DNA from: JBAOHV01 sp037045265 | GTDB lineage: Bacteria > Actinomycetota > Acidimicrobiia > Acidimicrobiales > Microtrichaceae | Length of the DNA stretch: 64,000 nt | NCBI GenBank assembly: GCA_037045265.1 | Contig: JBAOHV010000002.1 | Span: 62,001-126,000, forward strand | Reading direction: 5' to 3' | In this document: positions 1 to 8,336 of the stretch, piece by piece | Layout: each line of letters begins with the position of its first letter | How positions within the stretch are numbered: position 1 is the first letter of the stretch | Translations under genes and position numbers: made by a program | Notes under the pieces: model-generated | What the model was told of the DNA's origin: nothing | The model's database searches: none | The model's input: the letters and a program-made list of their open reading frames with translations, nothing else

Positions 1-627
1 ATGACCCGACGCAGGCGCTTGGCGACCCGCGTCTGCATCTTGGTGAACGCGTACCGAACGCGACTTGGACCAACGCTGCCACGGCGTCTCGGCATGCTCC
101 ATCTCCAGGCGACGGTCCATGGTGATGGGGTGGTGGATGGTGCCCAGGACCGGTAGCCCCATGCGCTCCATCATCAACAGTCCGTAGCCCAGGCACTGGT
201 TGTCCTGGACCAGGTCGAACTCGCCGGCGCGCTGGCGTAGGTGGTCCCAGGCGCGCAACGAGAAGGAGAGCGGCTCGGGGAAGGTGCCGGTGGAGAAGGC
301 GGTCACCTCGGCCCAGTCCCAGCGATCCTTCAGCTCCCAGAACGCGGGCATGCGCATGGGGAAGTACTCGTTGTAGATATCCAGGCTGGGCAGCTCGATC
401 AGTGGGACACGTTCATCCACGATCGGGTACGGCTGCCCGGACAGGACCTCGGCGTGGTGGCCGAGGTCGACGAGCGCCTTGGTCAGGTGGCGGGTGTACA
501 CACCCTGGCCGCCCACGTGGGGCTTGCCACGGTAGGTCAGGTACACGATGCGCAACGGGTCGTCCGGTCCCGGTGCCCGGCGCGGTGATCCTGCTGCGGA
601 CCGGGGGAGGAAGGAGCCGTTCTGCAT
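1..627 (-). CDS. glycosyltransferase, GT4-like, partial (3' end beyond window)
   Basis: The N-terminal half of a glycosyltransferase whose C-terminus lies beyond the left edge. Translation from the ATG at 627 gives a short basic leader, then the first beta strand of a GT-B fold (LRIVYLTYRGKPHVGGQGVY), which in this family places the glycine-rich loop near the nucleotide-sugar site. The next segments (ALVDLGHHAEVLSG, GTIHHPITMDRRLEMEH) are typical of actinobacterial GT4 enzymes. Between about 52 and 60 the frame changes by one base: the family-like segment YAFTKMQTRVAKRLRR continues in the neighbouring frame, so a sequencing indel or a true frameshift is present. It follows lnt on the same strand after about 45 bp. 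The sugar and acceptor cannot be told from this fragment. Confidence 0.7.
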   Translation of the reverse strand, partial: MQNGSFLPRSAAGSPRRAPGPDDPLRIVYLTYRGKPHVGGQGVYTRHLTKALVDLGHHAEVLSGQPYPIVDERVPLIELPSLDIYNEYFPMRMPAFWELKDRWDWAEVTAFSTGTFPEPLSFSLRAWDHLRQRAGEFDLVQDNQCLGYGLLMMERMGLPVLGTIHHPITMDRRLEMEHAETPWQRWSKSRSVRVHQDADAGRQAPASGH

Positions 628-672
628 GACCCCGAAGCTTCGTGGGGCGAAGCGGGATCGGTCAAATGGCCA

Positions 673-2145
673 TCACTCTGAGTGGTCATCTTGCTGCTCG
701 CTGCGGCGCCCGATGCGAGCGAGGACCAGGGCGGCCGCCGCCACGAGGAGCACGGGTAGGGCACCGAGGGCCTGGGCTGGAGTGGTGCCGGTCAGCCGTG
801 GCACGTCCACGTAGAGCACCTCTTGCTCGGAGATATCGGTCCTCTGGAGCAGCCGGCCCCGCTCGTCGAAGATGCCCGAGAAACCAGTCGGTGACGCCTG
901 GAGCAGCCAGCGGGAGCTCTCGGCGGCCCGCAGGGTCGAGGTCGCCAGCTGTTGTGTCTGGACCTGGGTCAGCCAGTAGCTCGACCCGTTGGTCGGGTTG
1001 ATGACGATCTCGCCACCGTCGCGGACACCCTCGCGGACTCGGCGGGGGAAGAACACCTCCCAGCTGATCGCCACGGCCAGGGGTCCAGCCTCGGTGTCGA
1101 TGGCTGCCGAACCGTCGCCGGGAACCTGGTCACGTGCTGGCAGGGCGTCGCCGGCGATCGGCTCGAACAGCGGCCGCATCGGCACGTACTCGCCGAACGG
1201 GACCCGCCGTTCCTTGTCGTATCGGGCGCCAGTGGAGCCGTCGGGCTCGTACACCAACACGTAGTTGAGGAACCCCTCCGGGTCGTCCGGTGAGTCTTCG
1301 ACCACACCGACGACGATCGTCGCTCCGAGCCTGACTGCTTCGGCGGAGATCATGGGTCCCCATGCTGTGTCGGTGAACGCCCCCTCGACGTTGATCGCGT
1401 TCTCCGGCCAGATCACCAGGTCGATGCCCGAATCGGTCCTGATGGTCGCGGTGGCATCGAGGTGGCGCTGGACGACGAGCGGTCCCTGATCCGCGCTGTA
1501 ACGGGTCCCCTGGGGGCCGCCACCCTGCACCACGGCGGCGTGGACCGTGTCGACCGGGTCGCCGGTCGGCCACACGAGGCCGGATGCGGTCAGCAGGGCG
1601 AGCACACCGGCCACCGCTGCAGGCTCGCGCCAGCGCCGTTCGACAACAGCCAGGTAGAGCGCTGACCCGGCGGCCGCGACGGCCGCCGAGAGCAGCAGAG
1701 TCCCGCCGACAGTCGCGATCGGTAGCAGCGGGGCGCGGGTCTGCGACATCGACAGCAACGACAGCGGCACACCACCGAACGGGGCGTGGTCGTGGAGCCA
1801 CTCGAACAGCACTATCGCGGCCGGCAGGGTGAACAGTCGGCGGCGGTCCGACCCGACGGCGATGCTCACCAGGCCGACGAGCGGACCCCAGCCGAGCACG
1901 AGGCTGACCACATAGCCCGGTGGTGTCAGTGCCCACATCCACAGCGTCGACGGGGCGAACCAGCCGATCCCGACGCAGCAGCCGACGGCGAAGCGCTGGA
2001 GCCGCGAACCCGATCCCAGCAGGTGCAGCCACAACGCCACGCCGACGGGGGCCAGCGGCCACCAACCCCACGGTGGGAGCGAAGCACAGATCAGGAGTCC
2101 GGCGACGAGACCGAGAGCGATCGGTACTGGGCGGAGACGTTCCAC
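673..2145 (-). CDS. lnt: apolipoprotein N-acyltransferase-like protein (Lnt), 490 aa
   Basis: Integral membrane enzyme that N-acylates the lipid-modified cysteine of lipoproteins. Several hydrophobic helices fill the first about 200 residues, then a periplasm-side nitrilase domain and a last helix before a basic tail. The catalytic Glu (LVIWPENAI) and Lys (RYDKERRVPFGEYVP) are clear. The position of the catalytic Cys (ICYE in Escherichia coli) reads ISWE, so Ser replaces the nucleophile (codon 1063-1065). I chose the GTG at 2145 because AAAGGA lies 9 nt before it and the first transmembrane helix follows at once; an upstream ATG at 2316 would overlap the divergent cytochrome gene. The many lipoproteins next door are natural substrates. 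Whether a Ser enzyme is active is unknown. Confidence 0.85.
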   Translation of the reverse strand: MERLRPVPIALGLVAGLLICASLPPWGWWPLAPVGVALWLHLLGSGSRLQRFAVGCCVGIGWFAPSTLWMWALTPPGYVVSLVLGWGPLVGLVSIAVGSDRRRLFTLPAAIVLFEWLHDHAPFGGVPLSLLSMSQTRAPLLPIATVGGTLLLSAAVAAAGSALYLAVVERRWREPAAVAGVLALLTASGLVWPTGDPVDTVHAAVVQGGGPQGTRYSADQGPLVVQRHLDATATIRTDSGIDLVIWPENAINVEGAFTDTAWGPMISAEAVRLGATIVVGVVEDSPDDPEGFLNYVLVYEPDGSTGARYDKERRVPFGEYVPMRPLFEPIAGDALPARDQVPGDGSAAIDTEAGPLAVAISWEVFFPRRVREGVRDGGEIVINPTNGSSYWLTQVQTQQLATSTLRAAESSRWLLQASPTGFSGIFDERGRLLQRTDISEQEVLYVDVPRLTGTTPAQALGALPVLLVAAAALVLARIGRRSEQQDDHSE

Positions 2146-2212
2146 GGACCGGCATCCTTTCACCAGTGCCACGACCACGGGAACAGCACGTTTCGTGGAA
2201 CCATGTCCGGCG

Positions 2213-2614
2213 ATGAACGCCATCCACCGACTTCTGGTCCTACCGGCTCTGTTCGCCGGCGCTGCCCTGGCGTTCGCCGGTTGTGGCGGCGAGGACGCCT
2301 CACCGACCACGACCACCGTGGAGTTGTCGGCCGTAGCGAAGGAAGGTCAGGAGATCGCTCGGGACATGGGCTGCACCTCGTGTCACCGCAGTGGTGACGA
2401 GTCCATCGCCCCGCCGTGGGAGGGTCTGGCCGACTCGCGGGTAGAACTGTCCGACGGCACCGTCGTCGTCGCTGACGAGGAGTACCTGCGCACTGCGATC
2501 GTGGATCCGAACGCCCAGCTGGTGAAGGGCTTCAGCGGGATCATGCCCGAGCGCAAGCTCGATGAGGCCCAGGTTGCGGCGCTCGTCGCCTACCTGCAGG
2601 AGCTCGGCGAATAG
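2213..2614 (+). CDS. c-type cytochrome lipoprotein, 133 aa
   Basis: A small membrane-anchored monohaem cytochrome c. The signal peptide ends in a lipobox (ALAFAGC), followed by a Thr-rich linker. One haem site CTSCH lies near residue 55 and the likely distal Met is in SGIMPERKL about 60 residues later, as in class I cytochromes c and the fused domain of caa3 oxidases. It heads a plus-strand run of SCO, PCuAC and cupredoxin-like genes, so it probably hands electrons to, or is matured with, an aa3/caa3 oxidase encoded elsewhere. Start: the ATG at 2213 gives the normal signal peptide; a GTG at 2195 in the same frame is the alternative. Confidence 0.85.
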   Translation: MNAIHRLLVLPALFAGAALAFAGCGGEDASPTTTTVELSAVAKEGQEIARDMGCTSCHRSGDESIAPPWEGLADSRVELSDGTVVVADEEYLRTAIVDPNAQLVKGFSGIMPERKLDEAQVAALVAYLQELGE

Positions 2615-2651
2615 AGGCCTCTGGCCCTATGGAAGCGATGGATGGGAGAGG

Positions 2652-3329
2652 ATGATCACAATCATGGATACTGCCATTGATGCGCGGTGGTCAGGTGTTG
2701 TGAAGGCGGCCCGGTCGCTCGGTGTAGCCCTTGGGCTCGTTCTCGCCCTGGTGCCCACGGCTTGCGGCGACGACAGCAGTTCGACCACCACCACGGTGGA
2801 GCGGGAGATGACGGGCTACACCCACGAGCCCACCCCCTCGGTCTCAGAGCTGCAGATACCCGTCGTAGGTATGGCCGAGCCGGTGGCGGTGACCGCCGAT
2901 CCCGGCGAGCTGCGGGTCGTCTACTTCGGCTACACGAGCTGTCCGGACGTCTGCCCTACGACCATGAGCGACGTGAAACGTGCACTTGCCCAGCTCCCGG
3001 CCGAGCAGGCTGATCGGGTCGGTGTGGTGATGGTGACCGTCGACCCCGACCGCGATGTCGATGACAAGCTGGCCGCCTACGTCGCCACCTTCATCCCCGA
3101 CGGTGCCGCATCACGCATCACCGATCCGGCTCAGCTGCAGTCGGTCGCCGGGGCGTTCGGTGCCCGCTACTCGGTCGAGACCGCCGACGACGGCGAGGTC
3201 GAGGTGTCCCACACCGGCGACCTTTACGTCGTGGACGATCGCGGCTACATCGTGCTGCAGTGGCCGTTCGGTACGGCCAGCGACGATCTCGCCGCCGATC
3301 TGGCAGCGATGCTCGCCGATCAACAGTGA
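2652..3329 (+). CDS. SCO1/SenC/PrrC copper chaperone lipoprotein, 225 aa
   Basis: Thioredoxin-fold protein that delivers copper to the CuA site of cytochrome c oxidase. A lipoprotein signal (LVPTACG) and Thr-rich linker precede the SCO domain. The copper ligands are complete: the CxxxC motif in YTSCPDVCPTTM and the distal His in VSHTGDLYVVDD. Length and domain limits match the family. The ATG at 2652 is preceded by GGGAGAGG; an ATG at 2664 is possible. The gene lies about 37 bp after the cytochrome and about 45 bp before PCuAC, so the three are likely co-transcribed. PCuAC and SCO are known to act in succession in CuA assembly. Confidence 0.9.
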   Translation: MITIMDTAIDARWSGVVKAARSLGVALGLVLALVPTACGDDSSSTTTTVEREMTGYTHEPTPSVSELQIPVVGMAEPVAVTADPGELRVVYFGYTSCPDVCPTTMSDVKRALAQLPAEQADRVGVVMVTVDPDRDVDDKLAAYVATFIPDGAASRITDPAQLQSVAGAFGARYSVETADDGEVEVSHTGDLYVVDDRGYIVLQWPFGTASDDLAADLAAMLADQQ

Positions 3330-3373
3330 ACAGATCCCTACCAAGTGCAACCAATTGCAACCAGGAGAAGAGA

Positions 3374-3973
3374 ATGACCCCCAAGCCCCATCATCCCAAG
3401 CTGCGCCGCAAGTCTCGCTATGTGGCAGGTGCACTCGCATTGACCCTGGCCTCTGTCGGCATGGTCGCCTGCGGTGATTCCGACGACGCCGCCGACGAGA
3501 CCACGACGACCGCCGAGGTAACGACCACCGAGGCTGCGGCACTGGCCGTGGCGGATCAGTGGGTCCGCCCCGCCGAGGACCTGGCGGCCAGTGACAAGAC
3601 AGCGATCTACATGACGATCACCGGTGGCGCCGAGGACGACGCGCTGATCGGCGCTTCGGTCCCCGCGGACCTGGCGGGCATGGTCGAGCTCCACGAGACC
3701 AAGCCGGCCGAGACCACCGAGACGACTGCTGGGATGGATGGGACCGAGAGCACCATGGCCGGTGACGATGACTCCAGCACGATGATGACGATGTCGCAGG
3801 TCGACCGCATCGAGGTGCCCGCCGGCGAGGTCGTCGAGTTGGAGCCCGGCGGCTACCACGTCATGGTGATGGACCTGATGAAGCCGCTGGTGCCCGGTGA
3901 CACCGTCGAGGTGACCGTCACCTTCGAGAAGGCCGGTGAGATGACCCTCACCGCCGAGGTCCGCGAGTCGTGA
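3374..3973 (+). CDS. PCuAC (DUF461) copper chaperone lipoprotein, 199 aa
   Basis: Periplasm-side Cu(I) chaperone that loads SCO or cytochrome oxidase. A basic N-terminus, hydrophobic stretch and lipobox (VGMVACG) are followed by a Thr/Glu-rich linker. The core shows the family ligands: His in VELHETK, Met residues in MMTMSQVDRI, and the terminal HVMVMDL motif (HxMxM). Between the first His and the Met ligands lies an unusually long insert rich in Thr, Asp and Met (TTAGMDGTESTMAGDDD), longer than in typical PCuAC proteins. The start ATG at 3374 has GGAGAAGAGA just upstream. The next gene follows after 15 nt in the same frame. Confidence 0.88.
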   Translation: MTPKPHHPKLRRKSRYVAGALALTLASVGMVACGDSDDAADETTTTAEVTTTEAAALAVADQWVRPAEDLAASDKTAIYMTITGGAEDDALIGASVPADLAGMVELHETKPAETTETTAGMDGTESTMAGDDDSSTMMTMSQVDRIEVPAGEVVELEPGGYHVMVMDLMKPLVPGDTVEVTVTFEKAGEMTLTAEVRES

Positions 3974-3988
3974 GACAGCGCGGGACTG

Positions 3989-4396
3989 GTGGGCGCAGCG
4001 GTCGGGATCACACTCGTGATCCTGGCCGCCGCGGTCGCGTTCCTGGTCGTGTTCCGTGGCGACGACTCGGCAGGATCCGATGGCGGTTCCCCGAAGCTCG
4101 AAGTCGTCGAGACCGACGACGACGAGGCCGACCACGACTTCGTCATCCCGCTCGGGACCGAAGCACGACGCCTGGCCGGCGAGGCGGTCGAGATCATGCC
4201 CGAGACGCTCGACGTCCGGGTCGGCGAATCGATCCGTGTGCGGAACCTGGACACGACCGGTGCGTACGCCGGGATCTTCTACGTCGGACCCGGTGAGGTC
4301 GTCAGCATGCGCTTCACAACACCCGGGACCTTGAGCGGTGAGTGCGACCTGAACGCCGGTGGGGAGTTCACGGTGAACGTCCGCGAGCGTGCCTGA
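3989..4396 (+). CDS. membrane-anchored cupredoxin-like protein lacking copper ligands, 135 aa
   Basis: One N-terminal transmembrane helix (ITLVILAAAVAFLVVF), an acidic linker, then a domain with the plastocyanin-like pattern (SIRVRNLD, FYVGPGEVVSMRF, FTTPGTLSGECDL, GEFTVNV). In cupredoxins a His stands in the first loop and Cys-His-Met in the last; here only one Cys is left and the expected His positions carry Ala or Asn, so it probably does not bind type 1 copper. The GTG at 3989 lies 15 nt after the PCuAC stop, so expression is likely coupled. It may be a structural or copper-relay partner in the oxidase assembly cluster. Function is inferred only from fold pattern and context. Confidence 0.65.
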   Translation: MGAAVGITLVILAAAVAFLVVFRGDDSAGSDGGSPKLEVVETDDDEADHDFVIPLGTEARRLAGEAVEIMPETLDVRVGESIRVRNLDTTGAYAGIFYVGPGEVVSMRFTTPGTLSGECDLNAGGEFTVNVRERA

Positions 4397-4440
4397 CCTA
4401 TCCTGCACGCCGAGCACGTAGATCCGTCGGAGGAGTCCCA

Positions 4441-4935
4441 ATGTCGAGCACCCGCACCACGTTCCGCAACGCCGCTGCAGTGGCAGCAGCCGTGCTGGCG
4501 GCGACCGGACTGGGCGCGTGCACCGAGTCCGCCGAGGACGTGGCGGCGACGAGTACGACCACAGCCACGATCCCCGACGAGATCCCTACCGTCGCATGGC
4601 TCTGGTCCAACTCCGAAGAGACGACCGGCGCCGACGTCGTCGTCCCGCTGTACGCGAGCATCCAGGGTGGCACGGTCGAGGACCGTCTGATCGGGATCAC
4701 CGTCGATCCGGAGCTGGCAGAGAGCGCCCGCATCGCGGGAGCGGACTCGGTCGAGCTCCCTCCGGCGACGACGGTGAACCTGGCCGAGGACGGCACCCAC
4801 CTGGAGCTGGTCGGGCTGAAGGAAGAGCTCAAGTTGAACCGGGCGTTCACCGTGACGCTGGTCCTCGAGACCGCCGGTGAGATCGAGGTGCAGGGTGCGG
4901 TCCGCAACCCCGTCGACCCGCACGCTACGAGCTGA
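4441..4935 (+). CDS. PCuAC-like lipoprotein with degenerate metal site, 164 aa
   Basis: A lipoprotein (signal ending LAATGLGAC, then a Thr-rich linker) that follows the PCuAC sequence pattern: VVPLYASIQGG, EDRLIGITVD, then HLELVGLKEEL and AGEIEVQGAV at the end. The HxMxM copper motif of PCuAC is replaced by HLELVG and the upstream Met ligands are absent, so it looks like a duplicated PCuAC that lost its metal site. GGAGGAG lies 8 nt before the ATG. It is the last gene of the copper cluster and overlaps the 3' end of the convergent hemY by 11 bp. Confidence 0.7.
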   Translation: MSSTRTTFRNAAAVAAAVLAATGLGACTESAEDVAATSTTTATIPDEIPTVAWLWSNSEETTGADVVVPLYASIQGGTVEDRLIGITVDPELAESARIAGADSVELPPATTVNLAEDGTHLELVGLKEELKLNRAFTVTLVLETAGEIEVQGAVRNPVDPHATS

Positions 4936-6307
4936 TCAGACCAGCCACAGCCTCACGCCCTTGGCGGATGCAGGCGGGTAGCCCCAGCCCCCGGTAGGCA
5001 GCACCTGCCACGGTGAGCCCCGGGCAGTCGCGCTCCAGAGCGGACTCGATCCGCGCCACCAGGTCCAGGTGGCCCACCCGGTACTGGGTGAACCCGAGCG
5101 CCCAGCGGCATGCACGCACCACGACCGGATCGGCGTGGATCCCCATCGTGGTGCTCAGATCGGCGCGGATCGCCGCTACCAGCTCGTCCTCGTCCATGCC
5201 GGCCTGGCGATCGTCGCCGGTTCGTCCGGCTGATGCGCGCAGCACGACGTGCCGTCCGTCGTCCCAGTGCGCCCACTTGGTCGATCCCCACGACACAGCG
5301 GTCATGAACAAGCCCTGCGACGGCGGAACCAGCAGGCCGGACGCGTCCAGGTCCACGGGAACGTCCTCGCGTCGGTAGACGAGCGTGACGAGCGCGACCG
5401 AGCTGTGGGTCATCGTCGACAGCTCCCGGCCCGCGTCGGGGCAGACCGTCTCCAGCAGCGACGCAGTGACGGGAGCGGGAGTCGTGAGCACGACCCCGTC
5501 GGCTTGCACCGCGTCACCGTCGACGCGCAGCGCCCAGCCGTCGCCTGCACGGCTGATCTTCTCCACCGGTGAAGCCAATCGGAGTACGACGCCACGGCTG
5601 GCGAGCGCATCCACGAGTGCGTCCACCAGCCGACCGGTGCCGCCGGGGAGCGTGTGGAACACCGGACCGGAGGGTGGCGCTGCCTGGCGTCGAGCGACGA
5701 GCGCGGCCGCCAGGCTGTCGCCGTCGGCCGCTGCTTCGGCGAGCTGGGGGGTGACGGCGTCGAGGCTGAGCTCGCGGACGTCGCCCGCGTTTATACCCCC
5801 GACCAGGGGGCCGACCACACGGTCGACCAGCTCCTCGCCGAACCGCTCGGTCAGGAACGGCCCGATCGCCACGTCGCCGTCGGGTGCCGGGCCGCGGTGC
5901 TGCCACTCGGCCGCCACCTGAGCCAGCCCCTCCGGGCTCAGCACGTCGGCAGCGGCCAGCGCGTCCATGTCGGTCGGTACACCCAGCACAGTCAGTTCGG
6001 GCAGGAACCGCAGCTCGCCGTCGAGGAACACCTTCGCCCGACCGACCGCCGGAGACGTCAGCTCCTCGGCCAGGCCGAGCTCCTCGCACAGCTCCACCGC
6101 GTCTGGAACGCGTGCAAGGAACGCATCGGCGCCCTCGTCGATGACCATCTCGGTGCCGTCGTCGAGCGTGATGGCCGATGTGTGGATCTTGCCTCCGGCT
6201 CGGGGATCGGAGTCGACCACGGTGACGGACCAGCCGGGAGCGTGGCTGGCCTGCCACGCGGCAGCCAGCCCGGTGATGCCTGCGCCGACGACGACCATGT
6301 GCCTCAT
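4925..6307 (-). CDS. hemY: HemY-type protoporphyrinogen/coproporphyrinogen III oxidase, 460 aa
   Basis: FAD-dependent amine-oxidase-fold enzyme of haem synthesis. The N-terminus has the dinucleotide-binding motif (MVVVGAGITGLAAAW) and the GG motif (RAGGKIHT). The substrate-domain segments PLVGGINAGDVRELSL and FHTLPGGTGRLVDAL and the C-terminal FAD contact (VAGAAYRGLGLPACIRQG) are those of the family. Its ATG at 6307 overlaps the hemH stop as ATGA, so the two are translationally coupled. In Gram-positive bacteria this type usually oxidises coproporphyrinogen III (CgoX) in the coproporphyrin-dependent route; the ChdC (HemQ) enzyme needed for the last step is not in this window. Confidence 0.9.
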   Translation of the reverse strand: MRHMVVVGAGITGLAAAWQASHAPGWSVTVVDSDPRAGGKIHTSAITLDDGTEMVIDEGADAFLARVPDAVELCEELGLAEELTSPAVGRAKVFLDGELRFLPELTVLGVPTDMDALAAADVLSPEGLAQVAAEWQHRGPAPDGDVAIGPFLTERFGEELVDRVVGPLVGGINAGDVRELSLDAVTPQLAEAAADGDSLAAALVARRQAAPPSGPVFHTLPGGTGRLVDALVDALASRGVVLRLASPVEKISRAGDGWALRVDGDAVQADGVVLTTPAPVTASLLETVCPDAGRELSTMTHSSVALVTLVYRREDVPVDLDASGLLVPPSQGLFMTAVSWGSTKWAHWDDGRHVVLRASAGRTGDDRQAGMDEDELVAAIRADLSTTMGIHADPVVVRACRWALGFTQYRVGHLDLVARIESALERDCPGLTVAGAAYRGLGLPACIRQGREAVAGLISS

Positions 6308-7239
6308 GGGGAAACCGTGCTCAGGGGGAAACTGTCGGCAATCGCCGAGATGCGTCCGGCGAGGGCTCTCATCACGTCGGCGTCGTCGTCGATGACGTCG
6401 GTCCTGGCGAAGTGCAGGCCGAGGTGCTCGGCCACGCCGGCGGCCTCGATGTCCAGGTCGTGGAGCACCTCGAGGTGCTGCGAGGTGAAGCCCTGGGGCA
6501 CGACGAGCACTCCGTCGGTGCGGCCGGTCGCGGCGAGCTCGCGGATCACTTCGAGCACGTCCGGGCCGGCCCACGGCTCCGGGGTCCGGCCCGCCGACTG
6601 CCACGCCAGGCTCCAGCCCGCCCAACGCGCCAGCCCGGCCTGCTCGGCGATTGCTGTGGCGGACGCTCTCAGCTGGTCGGGGTACGGGTCGCCGTCGAGG
6701 ACCCGCAGCGGTAGCGAATGGGCGGTGAACAGCACCTTGGTGCGCTCGGGCAGCTCCGCCAGCCGACGCAGGACCGCGCGGGCCTGGTGGTCGATGAATG
6801 CAGGCTCGTCGCTCCACGAGTCGATCCCGTCGTAGCGGATGCGGTGCTCCTCGGTGACCCGGCGGGCCCGGTCGTGGTATACGCCGATGCTCGACGACGA
6901 CCAGTGCGGCGCCAGGACCAGGCCGACAACACGATCCGCTCCCAGGGCTGTGAGCTCCTCGACGGCGTCCTCGACGAAGGGCGCCGCGTGCTTCTGGCCC
7001 AGACTCACCTCGAAACGCCCGGGCTCGGACGCCTGCAGTGCAGCGTCGATGGCGGCCACCTGGGCCGCGGTGTGGCGGGCCATCGGTGACACGCCGCCGA
7101 TTGCCGCGTAGCGCGCTCGGAGCTCGTCTAGCTGCTCCACAGTCGGTGGCCGGCCGCGGCGGATGTGGGTGTAGTAGTCCTCGACGTCGTCGGCCGAGGC
7201 GGGAGTTCCGTAGGCCATCAGAACGACTCCGACGCTCAT
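6304..7239 (-). CDS. hemH: ferrochelatase, HemH/CpfC, 311 aa
   Basis: Inserts ferrous iron into the porphyrin; in actinobacteria the substrate is probably coproporphyrin III. Family segments seen are VVLMAYGTP at the start, GGVSPMARHTAAQ, VLAPHWSSSSIGVY and the active-site His region LFTAHSLPLRVLDGDPYP, followed by SLAWQSAGRTPEPWAGPD and VVPQGFTSQHLEVLHDLD with the conserved Glu. No C-terminal cysteine cluster is visible. The ATG at 7239 overlaps the hemE stop (ATGA) and its own stop overlaps the hemY ATG. Confidence 0.92.
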   Translation of the reverse strand: MSVGVVLMAYGTPASADDVEDYYTHIRRGRPPTVEQLDELRARYAAIGGVSPMARHTAAQVAAIDAALQASEPGRFEVSLGQKHAAPFVEDAVEELTALGADRVVGLVLAPHWSSSSIGVYHDRARRVTEEHRIRYDGIDSWSDEPAFIDHQARAVLRRLAELPERTKVLFTAHSLPLRVLDGDPYPDQLRASATAIAEQAGLARWAGWSLAWQSAGRTPEPWAGPDVLEVIRELAATGRTDGVLVVPQGFTSQHLEVLHDLDIEAAGVAEHLGLHFARTDVIDDDADVMRALAGRISAIADSFPLSTVSP

Positions 7240-8300
7240 CGGGCGGTTCCCCGATCGGGCCGATATGAGTGCACCAGGTCGACTACCCGCTCCAGGGTCT
7301 CCGGATCGGTCTCGGGCAGCACGCCGTGACCCAGGTTGAACACGTGGCCGCCACGTCCCCCGGGGTTGCCGCCTCCTCGCCGCAGCACGTCCAGCACGGC
7401 CTGCTCGGTCGGTCCCCACCCGGCCGCGACGATCGCCGGGTCCAGGTTGCCCTGCAGTCCGACGTGCGCAGGCACCCGGGAGCGGGCGGCATCGAGCGGT
7501 GTGCGCCAGTCGACGCCGACGACGTCGGCGCCGGCCGAGGCGATCAGCGGGTACAGCTCGGCGGTGTTCACCCCGAAGTGGATCCGTGGCACACCAGAGT
7601 CCTCGAACGCCGAGAGCACCCGGCGGCTCGCCGGTAGCACGAACCGCTCGTAGTCGGCCGGTGAGAGCGCGCCCGCCCACGAGTCGAACAGCTGCAGCGC
7701 TGTCGCCCCGGCGCCGACCTGGGAGCGCAACGAGTCGATCGCCAGGTCGGCCAGCGAGTCCATCAGGTCGAACCACAGCGCGGGATCGGTGTGCATCAAC
7801 GCCTTGGTGCGCACGTAGGAGCGCGACGGACGACCTTCGATCAGGTAGCTGGCGACGGTGAACGGCGCGCCGGCGAAGGCGATCAGCGGAACCGACAGCT
7901 CGGCGACCAGGTTGCGCACCGTCTGCAGCACGTACGGTGTGTCGGCCTCGGGGTCGAGTGGTCGCAATCGTGCAAGGTCGGACCGTCCACGGAACGGCTG
8001 GGCCACCACCGGGCCGACACCTGGCTCGATGTCGACCCCGAATCCGATGGCGTGGGTGGGGGTCATGATGTCGGAGTAGAGGATCGCCGCGTCGACGCCG
8101 TAGCGGTGCACCGGCTGGAGCGTGATCTCAGTCGCCAGGTCGGGATCGGCTATTGCTCGCAGGATCGTGCCGGTCCCGCGGATCGCCCTGTACTCGGGCA
8201 GCGAACGCCCGGCCTGGCGCATGAACCACACCGGGGTGACCTCGGTCGGTTCCCCCCGCAGCGCTCGCAGGAACGGGGAGGCTTGTCGGTCGGCGGGCAT
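7236..8300 (-). CDS. hemE: uroporphyrinogen decarboxylase, 354 aa
   Basis: Decarboxylates the four acetate side chains of uroporphyrinogen III to give coproporphyrinogen III in the cytoplasm. Signature stretches are present: WFMRQAGRSLPEYRAIR near residue 25, ILYSDIMTP with the catalytic Asp, FAGAPFTVASYLIEG, and HVFNLGHGVLPETDPE near the end. It is the first gene of the hemE-hemH-hemY unit, with 4-nt overlaps between all three. The 36-bp gap to the divergent gene at 8337 must hold both promoters. Start: the ATG at 8300 gives the family's normal N-terminus. Confidence 0.95.
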   Translation of the reverse strand: MPADRQASPFLRALRGEPTEVTPVWFMRQAGRSLPEYRAIRGTGTILRAIADPDLATEITLQPVHRYGVDAAILYSDIMTPTHAIGFGVDIEPGVGPVVAQPFRGRSDLARLRPLDPEADTPYVLQTVRNLVAELSVPLIAFAGAPFTVASYLIEGRPSRSYVRTKALMHTDPALWFDLMDSLADLAIDSLRSQVGAGATALQLFDSWAGALSPADYERFVLPASRRVLSAFEDSGVPRIHFGVNTAELYPLIASAGADVVGVDWRTPLDAARSRVPAHVGLQGNLDPAIVAAGWGPTEQAVLDVLRRGGGNPGGRGGHVFNLGHGVLPETDPETLERVVDLVHSYRPDRGTAR

Positions 8301-8336
8301 CGTCCCAAGTCAAGCACGCGCCTACGATCGACTCCC

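Noticed and set aside
3338..4441. Long minus-strand frame opposite the copper cluster
   Set aside because: Rich in Arg, Gly, His and Asp with no motif; a complement shadow of well-coded plus-strand lipoprotein genes.
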